Below the pieces are notes generated by a model. The model ran no database searches and was not told the origin of the DNA. It worked only from the letters and a program-made list of their open reading frames with translations. 46,166 bases of DNA from Aurantibacter sp034110465. GTDB lineage: Bacteria; Bacteroidota; Bacteroidia; Flavobacteriales; Flavobacteriaceae. Position numbers and translations under genes: made by a program. Below are positions 42,101-46,166 of this stretch, one piece after another (positions within the stretch are counted from its first letter, which is position 1; the number at the start of each line of letters is the position of its first letter). Location: assembly GCA_034110465.1 (NCBI GenBank), contig JAWUZD010000005.1, positions 1-46,166 on the forward strand, given 5' to 3'.

Positions 42101-42528
42101 CCAAAATGGATTTAAATATTAAAGAATTAACAACCATTACAGAAATGGCTTTAACAGTTGGTTTGGTTATGTTAACTATTGGTAACTTTTTAGGTGGACA
42201 ATGGGCTAACGAAAGTTGGGGACGTTATTGGGGTTGGGATCCAAAAGAAACTTGGGCTTTAATTAGTATTATGGTATACGCTTTTGTAATCCATATGCGT
42301 TTAGTTCCAGGATTAAGAGGTAGATGGCTTTTTAATCTAATGTCTATTGTTGCTTATGGTAGTATTTTAATGACTTATTTTGGAGTTAATTTCTATCTAG
42401 CAGGTTTACATAGTTATGCTAGCGGAGATCAAATATTAAGCTTTAAGCTTATTGCAACAACTTTGGGTCTTTTAGCTGTTTTAGGATTCTTTTCTTATAG
42501 AAAATATGCTAAATTTTACAAAAAATAA
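39163..42528 (+). CDS. ccsA: Cytochrome c biogenesis protein CcsBA (ResB-ResC fusion)
   Basis: A 1121-aa System II haem lyase that exports haem and attaches it to c-type apocytochromes. Residues 1 to about 475 are the ResB/CcsB half: helices at about 15-95, a large periplasmic beta domain and a helix at about 445-460. A hydrophobic segment resembling a signal peptide (AKLLSVLLIAFTLSANAQ) then opens the second half. It is followed by a His-rich linker with two copies of QHSExDGHxH. Residues about 800-1121 are ResC/CcsA, with the WWD-type haem motif WANESWGRYWGWDPKETWAL and conserved His in HAPWSDAYES and AGLHSY. A TATCTTTG -7 box lies at 39130-39137. Confidence 0.95.
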   Translation: MQNKLAKILFSTRLMSVLFIVFAVAMAAGTILDRNMGTSPTPYTRNLIYNAWWFEAIMVFFVINFCGNIVRFRLYKKEKWATLMLHLAFILILVGAFITRYYSFEGMMPIREGETENTFLSQKTYITGYVNGDHKINGVAQRLPVNKEVDFSGRMENSFSHSGVYGDQPFSIELEKFVLGAEKDIVESETGDSYLKMVEAGNSSPHNHYLKDGGKAQNIHNTLIALNNYQEGAINISSKNGQLFIQSPFEGEYLQMATMNKGKLYKDSIQPLMLRSRYVIGEMQMVFPKPVTKGEFDIVQKSKLLKNDEDGVVLKVTTKNETKRILLLGGLGVNNQFERVEVGGLEFDFRYGSKVLDLPFSIKLNDFVAERYPGSATAYASFMSKVTVIDEEKGDFDYKVFMNNILDHRGYRFFQAKFDENETRTILSVNHDFYGTWVTYIGYFLLYFGMMAILFDKKTRFADLKRYLEKTKEKKAKLLSVLLIAFTLSANAQEQHSEHDGHNHATDQVQEQVAEQEAKEVQHSENDGHDHTKRQERKAPTKAQIDSVLIANVAPKDIADHFGKLVIQDVGGRMMPVDTYASELLRKISKSDTYADLTANQVFLSIQESPMLWYNVPVIHLNYQKADSLRTILGLPKTQKYATLLDFFSDDFKYKLDPYLEEATSAKIKSGIQKEFAEANERVSILSAAIEGRALKIYPIPGDDNNKWISAFEYKNEDFKKQVNDTIYGNYIQSSFDYYLYNLNNDKQTKDFTKSKKLLSEFTKLQNKLGVEVMLSEDKVNTEVAYNKIDVFKKLFSWYRFAGIILFILLIVQIFKDKSKGISIAVNIFKILIIGLFIVHTLGLIARWYISGHAPWSDAYESMIYVAWATMFFTLTIGVTKKKSALKGLSVSDKIKSFFNVSTSDLTLAAGTFVTAMILMIAHWNWMDPAIANLQPVLNSYWLMIHVAVIVASYGPFTLGAVLGVVTLLLIIMTTDKTKAKMDLNIKELTTITEMALTVGLVMLTIGNFLGGQWANESWGRYWGWDPKETWALISIMVYAFVIHMRLVPGLRGRWLFNLMSIVAYGSILMTYFGVNFYLAGLHSYASGDQILSFKLIATTLGLLAVLGFFSYRKYAKFYKK
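40642..40759 (+). repeat. Duplicated His-rich linker inside CcsBA
   Basis: Two coding copies of a His-rich motif (QHSEHDGHNH near 40645 and QHSENDGHDH near 40727) flank a Gln/Glu-rich spacer. They lie between the ResB and ResC halves just after a signal-like helix, so they face the periplasm. Metal or haem binding is possible. Confidence 0.6.
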
Positions 42529-42602
42529 ATACATTTGAATTTTAAATAAACTTGTAATTATCAATTTTATTGACTTAGTTTTAACAAATACATTTACTAA
42601 TA

Positions 42603-42788
42603 ATGGATTTTATAAAGAAAATAGGCATCGCAAATCTATTGATGCTATTGTTATGTTTAGTGATTATTGTTTTTGCTGAATACCAATTTTTATTGGGAAG
42701 AAAGCTCGAAGCTATTTTTATAGGTCTTTGGTGTCCAACGTTATTAGGTGTTTTAATTTATTTTAGATTAGTTAATAATGGAAAGTAA
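42603..42788 (+). CDS. Small membrane protein (61 aa, two helices)
   Basis: No named family recognised. Two hydrophobic segments: IANLLMLLLCLVIIVFAEYQ and, after a basic loop (LLGRKLEAIF), IGLWCPTLLGVLIYFRLV. Positive residues in the loop place it in the cytosol. It overlaps the next small gene by 11 nt and stands 75 nt after ccsBA, so may be co-transcribed. Confidence 0.7.
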   Translation: MDFIKKIGIANLLMLLLCLVIIVFAEYQFLLGRKLEAIFIGLWCPTLLGVLIYFRLVNNGK

Positions 42789-42909
42789 TTATCAAATTTT
42801 TTGGTTTTCTATTATTGTATTTATTTGCGTGTTCTTTTGGGCTTTTACAATGATTAGAGCTTATAATAATTCAAAAAATAATTCAAAAAATAATTCAAAA
42901 AATAATTAG
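42778..42909 (+). CDS. 43-aa membrane protein with (NNSK)3 tail
   Basis: The ATG at 42778 lies within the preceding gene (11-nt overlap, other frame). The 43-aa product has one transmembrane helix (QIFWFSIIVFICVFFWAFTM) and a polar tail that repeats Asn-Asn-Ser-Lys three times, encoded by a perfect 12-bp tandem repeat. The coupled overlap supports it being real; the function is unknown. Confidence 0.6.
   Translation: MESNYQIFWFSIIVFICVFFWAFTMIRAYNNSKNNSKNNSKNN
42865..42907 (+). repeat. Tandem 12-bp repeat (3.6 copies)
   Basis: Unit AATAATTCAAAA at 42865-42900 (three exact copies) plus a partial copy to 42907. In frame, so changes in copy number would only lengthen the protein tail. Confidence 0.9.
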
Positions 42910-42922
42910 AATAATTCTAATT
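42904..42922. repeat. 19-bp perfect palindrome at the end of the microprotein gene
   Basis: AATTAGAAT-A-ATTCTAATT covers the TAG stop. No T-tract follows, so it is an operator or RNA hairpin rather than a clear terminator. It is about 50 nt upstream of mscL. Confidence 0.55.
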
Positions 42923-42972
42923 GCCTTGTTGCTAAGTTATTTTTAGTTTCAAAAATACTTCACGTAATAATT

Positions 42973-43428
42973 ATGAAACTGTTAAAAGAATTTAAAGAGT
43001 TTGCTGTAAAAGGTAATATGATCGATATGGCTATTGGTATTATTATAGGAGCTTCCTTTAATAAAGTAATAGATGTCTTGGTTAAAAAAGTATTTTTGCC
43101 TCCTTTGTCTTTATTGACTGATGGATTAAATTATCAAAACAGAAAATGGGTTTTAAGAGAATCTGTTTTAAGTGAAGATAAATCAATAAAAATACAAGAA
43201 GTCGCTATTTATTATGGCGAATTATTTGAAGTCTTTTTAGATTTTTTTATTATTGGATTTACCGTATTTGTTGTTGTTAAAGGAATGAATCGCTTAAGAG
43301 AAAGGTCTCAAGACATAAAAGATAAAACGGTTAAAACGCCAAAAGATATAGAGTTGTTATCTAAACTTAATGATTTAATGGAAGAGCAAAATAAAATATT
43401 ATCAAATCTAAACCAGAAAAATGGGTAA
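42973..43428 (+). CDS. mscL: Large-conductance mechanosensitive channel
   Basis: 151 aa with the MscL layout. Helix TM1 begins KEFKEFAVKGNMIDMAIGII and contains the pore motif GIIIGASFNKVIDVLV. A periplasmic loop and TM2 (FEVFLDFFIIGFTVFVVVKG) follow. The C-terminal bundle ends SKLNDLMEEQNKILSNL. Opens under extreme turgor. Its stop overlaps a small basic ORF by 8 nt. Confidence 0.95.
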   Translation: MKLLKEFKEFAVKGNMIDMAIGIIIGASFNKVIDVLVKKVFLPPLSLLTDGLNYQNRKWVLRESVLSEDKSIKIQEVAIYYGELFEVFLDFFIIGFTVFVVVKGMNRLRERSQDIKDKTVKTPKDIELLSKLNDLMEEQNKILSNLNQKNG

Positions 43429-43570
43429 AACAGGACGCGAAAAAAACACCAAAAATAAAGCGAAGCATTCCAGGTTATTGGATAAGAAGATGAATAAAAA
43501 AAAGCAAGAAGAAGCAACAAGAAAGCTTCGCTTAAAAGAAATTATACAAAAATCAAAAGAGCACGAATAG
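43421..43570 (+). CDS. Small lysine/arginine-rich protein (49 aa)
   Basis: The ATG at 43421 overlaps the end of mscL. 49 aa, strongly basic and helical: GKTGREKNTKNKAKHSR, DKKMNKKKQEEATRKLRLKE. No family recognised; nucleic-acid binding is possible from charge alone. The tight overlap supports translation. Confidence 0.6.
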   Translation: MGKTGREKNTKNKAKHSRLLDKKMNKKKQEEATRKLRLKEIIQKSKEHE

Positions 43571-43698
43571 TGTTCTTTTCTATTTTAGAATTATATACTT
43601 TAAAGAATATTATATAAAGACTTATATTTGCAGTATATAAATAATAAGTATATTAGAAAATAGATTTTTTAATACATTTCACTTAAAACCGCAATATT

Positions 43699-44586
43699 TT
43701 GCATCCACAAAACCCTCACAAAAACAATTACGATTTAAAAACGCTAGCAAAAAAAACACCTGAACTAAAGGACTTTATTTTTGTAAACGATTATAATACA
43801 GAAACTATAGATTTCTCTAAGGCAGAAGCTGTTAAAACACTTAATAGAGCCTTGTTAAGACTTCACTATGGTATTAAGCACTGGGATTTTCCCAATGCAC
43901 ATTTATGTCCACCAATTCCAAGTCGTGTTGATTATTTACACGAGTTAAATGATGTGCTTGCAGTTTCAAATTTAAACGAAGGTGCAAAAATATTAGATAT
44001 TGGAACAGGCGCAACCTGTATTTATCCATTATTAGGGCAAGCTGAGTTTGGTTGGGATTTTATTGCATCAGATTCTGATAAAAAATCTATTGAAGTTGCT
44101 AAGAAAATTGTAGATAAAAATAGTTTGTCAGAAAAAATAGCTATTCGTTATCAAGCTAATTCACAACATATTATTCAGCATATTTTAAAAGACGATGAGA
44201 AAATTACAGCTTCGGTTTGTAATCCACCTTTTTATGCTACAGAAGAAGACGCCATTAAAGCAACGCAAAAAAAATGGCGTGGTTTAAAAAAGGAAGAAAA
44301 TCAACGTAATTTTTCAGGTAAAGCTAACGAGTTATGGTATAAAGGTGGCGAAAAAGCTTTTATTCAAAATTACATATACGATAGCCATTTAGTTAAAACA
44401 CAATGTGCTTGGTTTACAACTTTGGTTTCAGATAAGGACTTATTAAGACCTTTAAAAGTAGTACTTAAGAAATACAACCCAAAACAAGTTAAAGTTATTA
44501 AAATGACACTTGGAAAAAAAGTAAGCCATATGCTGTTATGGACGTATTTATCTGAAGATGAATTAAAAACATTTGAAACTAAATAA
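43699..44586 (+). CDS. rlmF: 23S rRNA (adenine(1618)-N(6))-methyltransferase
   Basis: A 295-aa SAM-dependent methyltransferase. The SAM site is ILDIGTGATCIYPLLG. The N6-adenine motif is NPPF, in SVCNPPFYATEEDA. The N-terminus HPQNPHKNNYDLKTL matches E. coli RlmF. The start is TTG at 43699; homologues begin at the same place relative to the HPxNxH motif. A TATATTTG -7 box lies at 43623-43630. Confidence 0.93.
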   Translation: MHPQNPHKNNYDLKTLAKKTPELKDFIFVNDYNTETIDFSKAEAVKTLNRALLRLHYGIKHWDFPNAHLCPPIPSRVDYLHELNDVLAVSNLNEGAKILDIGTGATCIYPLLGQAEFGWDFIASDSDKKSIEVAKKIVDKNSLSEKIAIRYQANSQHIIQHILKDDEKITASVCNPPFYATEEDAIKATQKKWRGLKKEENQRNFSGKANELWYKGGEKAFIQNYIYDSHLVKTQCAWFTTLVSDKDLLRPLKVVLKKYNPKQVKVIKMTLGKKVSHMLLWTYLSEDELKTFETK

Positions 44587-44587
44587 A

Positions 44588-45304
44588 ATGAAGTTAGATA
44601 TTTTAGCTTTTGGAGCTCATCCAGACGATGTAGAATTAGGTTGTGGTGCAACTATAGCTAAAGAAATATCTAATGGAAAAAAAGTTGGTATTGTAGATTT
44701 AACCAAAGGTGAATTAGGAACTCGTGGCACAGAATTTACACGTAAAGAAGAAGCAGCTAATGCGGCAGAATTTTTAGGTGTTCATGTTAGAGAGAATTTA
44801 GGTTTTGCCGATGGCTTTTTTACAAACGATAAAACACACCAATTAGAAATTATAAAAATGATACGTAAGTATCAGCCAGAAATAGTATTATGCAATGCTA
44901 TAGACGATAGACATATTGATCACGGAAAAGGAAGTAAATTGGTAAGTGATGCTTGTTTTTTAAGTGGACTGGTAAAAATTGAAACCGAAGTAGAAGGTAA
45001 GCCACAAAAAAAATGGCGACCAAAATTAGTATACCATTACATACAATGGAAAAATATTGAGCCAGACTTTGTTGTTGATATCACTGGTTTTATGGATATT
45101 AAAATGAAAAGTGTTTTAGCTTATAAAACACAATTTTTTGATCCAAACAGTAATGAGCCAGAAACACCAATTACAAGTAAGAACTTTACGGATAGTATAA
45201 AATATAGAGCAAGAGATTTAGGACGACTAATTAATAGCGAATACGCAGAAGGCTTTACAGCAGAACGTTACGTAGCAACAGAAAGTTTATTTGATTTAAA
45301 ATAG
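44588..45304 (+). CDS. bshB1: Bacillithiol biosynthesis deacetylase BshB1
   Basis: 238 aa from ATG 44588 (a TTG 15 nt upstream inside rlmF is rejected). It has the LmbE fold with zinc motif FGAHPDDVELGCGATIA and DDRHIDHGKGSK. The Bacteroidota BshB1 hallmark ELGTRGTEFTRKEEAANAAE is present. It deacetylates GlcNAc-malate to GlcN-malate in the synthesis of bacillithiol, the low-molecular-weight thiol of these bacteria. Placed 1 nt after rlmF. Confidence 0.93.
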   Translation: MKLDILAFGAHPDDVELGCGATIAKEISNGKKVGIVDLTKGELGTRGTEFTRKEEAANAAEFLGVHVRENLGFADGFFTNDKTHQLEIIKMIRKYQPEIVLCNAIDDRHIDHGKGSKLVSDACFLSGLVKIETEVEGKPQKKWRPKLVYHYIQWKNIEPDFVVDITGFMDIKMKSVLAYKTQFFDPNSNEPETPITSKNFTDSIKYRARDLGRLINSEYAEGFTAERYVATESLFDLK

Positions 45305-45381
45305 ATTTTTTTACAAAAAAAGGTTTGCAGTAATTAAGAAAATAATTACATTTGCACTCGCACTTGCAAAAGTGTTTAAAT

Positions 45382-45459
45382 GGTGATTGTAGCTCAGTTG
45401 GTTAGAGCGCCGGATTGTGATTCCGGAGGTCGCCGGTTCGAGACCGGTCTTCTACCCCA
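45382..45459 (+). tRNA. tRNA-His(GTG)
   Basis: The cloverleaf has D-arm GCTC...GAGC, anticodon stem CCGGA/TCCGG and loop TTGTGAT with anticodon GTG (45417-45419). The T-arm is GCCGG-TTCGAGA-CCGGT, and CCA is encoded (45457-45459). G at 45382 fits the His-specific G-1. The acceptor stem pairs poorly: GTGATTG against CTTCTAC gives three adjacent mismatches (positions 4-6). Confidence 0.85.
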
Positions 45460-45468
45460 GGAATAAAA

Positions 45469-45499
45469 GGCATTCATCGCAAGGTGGATGCTTTTTTTG
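45469..45499 (+). terminator. Terminator after tRNA-His
   Basis: GCATTCAT pairs with GTGGATGC (two G-T pairs) around a short loop, followed by seven T. It starts about 10 nt after the tRNA. Confidence 0.7.
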
Positions 45500-45500
45500 T

Positions 45501-45516
45501 TTGTAGCTCAGTTGGT
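45501..45516 (+). pseudogene. tRNA D-arm fragment (16-bp repeat of tRNA-His) at an element junction
   Basis: Sixteen bases (TTGTAGCTCAGTTGGT) repeat tRNA-His 45387-45402 exactly. They are not followed by tRNA sequence; at about 45517 the DNA switches to the Toprim reading frame. Either the start of a second tRNA broken by an element, or an assembly join at a common tRNA k-mer. Confidence 0.6.
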
Positions 45517-45518
45517 CA

Positions 45519-45863
45519 TCCCTTATAGCAAAAAATGATACCCTCATCAAAGGCTTTAAGACTAATGGAGTGGTCAACGTCTTTGAAGGGATGACAGATT
45601 TTCTTTCTCTTCTCACTCTGATGAGGACTGAAAGCATCCACGGTGATTCCATTTTGATGCACTCTGTTAGTTCTTACAATCGAACCCTTAACCTGATTCA
45701 GGAAGGTGGGTATCAAAGGATCAACCTTTTTCTTGATAATGACAAGTCAGGAAGAGAAACGGCAACTAGGTTTCAAGATGAGCTTAAGTATATTGTGAAG
45801 AATCAGAGTGAGTTGTTTTTGCCTTTTATTGATTTGAATGAGATGTTAAAGCACCAGAAGTGA
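45519..45863 (+). pseudogene. C-terminal fragment of a Toprim-domain (ICE-type primase/mobilisation) protein
   Basis: The in-frame coding signal begins at about 45519 (SLIAKNDTLIKGFKTN), upstream of any sensible start, and runs to the stop at 45861-45863. It shows the Toprim motifs: the Glu-Gly pair in VNVFEGMTDFLS, then SILMHSVSSYNRTLNLI and the Asp pair in NLFLDNDKSGRETA. Such proteins (CHC2 zinc finger plus Toprim) are standard cargo of Bacteroidota conjugative elements. The N-terminal half is missing, cut at the tRNA D-arm repeat. Confidence 0.78.
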
Positions 45864-45998
45864 GACTCGTGAAATTTTGTAGAACTTTTTTATTAGTTGG
45901 AGACTACCATAAGGTAATAACAATTATCAAATATATTTATTCAAGATACGGCCGAGTAGTAGGCCTCAAACTAAAAATTATAATATGTTATTTGAATG

Positions 45999-46166
45999 TT
46001 AGTTCTGTCCAGAAACTAATCCTCGCAAGTAAGCTTCTTGTTCTTCATCAATTGAACTAAGTTCCTTAGCGCTAAATAGTTTTATCCAAGTACGGTTAAT
46101 GTTTCTTTTATGGAATGGCAAGACACTGTGATTATCATTATATGTAATGCGATAGCCTTTCGTAGC
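45999..46166 (-). CDS. C-terminal end of an unknown protein (runs in from the right edge)
   Basis: On the minus strand the frame is open from the window edge for 55 codons to the TAA at 46001-45999: KGYRITYNDNHSVLPFHKRN, TWIKLFSAKELSSIDEEQEA. Codon use resembles the Toprim fragment rather than the chromosome core, so it probably belongs to the same element. No family recognised. The stretch 45864-45998 holds nothing else I can call. Confidence 0.5.
   Translation of the reverse strand, partial: ATKGYRITYNDNHSVLPFHKRNINRTWIKLFSAKELSSIDEEQEAYLRGLVSGQN

Noticed and set aside
43308..43520. 70-aa minus-strand frame
   Set aside because: Shadow of mscL and the following small basic gene.
45452..45716. 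Two minus-strand reading frames near the right edge
   Set aside because: They run antisense to the Toprim fragment and across the tRNA terminator; no recognisable protein.
45860..46060. 66-aa plus-strand frame after the Toprim fragment
   Set aside because: It overlaps the minus-strand frame that enters from the right edge and has no protein-like features.
1..46166. CRISPR arrays, rRNA genes, insertion sequences
   Set aside because: No regularly spaced repeats, rRNA sequence or transposase-like frames were seen by eye.

Overview
The window is a stretch of chromosome from a low-GC (roughly 30% by eye) member of the Flavobacteriaceae (Bacteroidota). Evidence for this is the gene content (YqgE, DUF4290, DUF2911, DUF493, a ResB/ResC-type CcsBA fusion, bacillithiol deacetylase, group III truncated haemoglobin), the Bacteroidota promoter style (TTG, about 19 nt, TAnnTTTG) and the lack of strong Shine-Dalgarno sequences. 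The flavobacterial core runs from about 740 to 45,500. Both edges are mobile-element DNA joined to broken tRNA sequence.

Left edge (1-740): the N-terminal part of a tyrosine integrase reads off the window on the minus strand. It sits beside a tRNA-Met gene that stops just after its anticodon loop. Then (860-9150) come housekeeping genes: a START-like protein, a class IV aminotransferase, YqgE, HU, an operon of P-loop ATPase-RecQ-Fmt, DUF493, DUF4290 and MurA. MurA carries Asp in place of the fosfomycin-target Cys.

The most interesting region (9231-23446) is a one-strand island of light and oxidative-stress genes: TetR-type regulator, ABC1 kinase, flavin reductase, NAD(P)-binding/DUF2867 protein, a tiny four-Cys DUF2256 protein, CRY-DASH, an Fe-S (6-4) photolyase, a further photolyase-family protein, an unknown protein, DUF2805/TIGR03643, FolE, an unknown protein, a degenerate SDR, glutathione peroxidase, TspO, an SRPBCC protein and a class I CPD photolyase. 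Four photolyase/cryptochrome paralogues lie together with FolE, which makes the precursor of a pterin antenna. Two promoters of the island, in front of the TetR gene and in front of the 14490 gene, carry the same palindrome TGTTAA-N7-TTAACA at the same distance from a -7 box. This suggests one regulon with a dedicated regulator.

The next regions are: cspA; two tandem ThiE/TenI paralogues; an arsenic-type operon (ArsR, DUF6428-like protein, LMW-phosphatase-type arsenate reductase, aquaporin) in which three of four proteins end in cysteine clusters; a DUF2911 protein; a Na+/solute symporter with a 31-aa partner; a large PIG-L deacetylase; CorA; MscS; and an operon of Maf, UbiA-type prenyltransferase, KdsC and DUF2520. 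The plus-strand block 38.6-45.3 kb holds truncated haemoglobin, CcsBA, small membrane proteins, MscL, RlmF and BshB1.

Right edge (45380-46166): tRNA-His with a poorly paired acceptor stem, a terminator, a 16-bp repeat of the tRNA D-arm fused to the C-terminal piece of a Toprim (ICE-type primase) gene, and the end of an unknown protein that enters from the right. The broken tRNA sequences at both ends could be real element scars or assembly joins at tRNA repeats.
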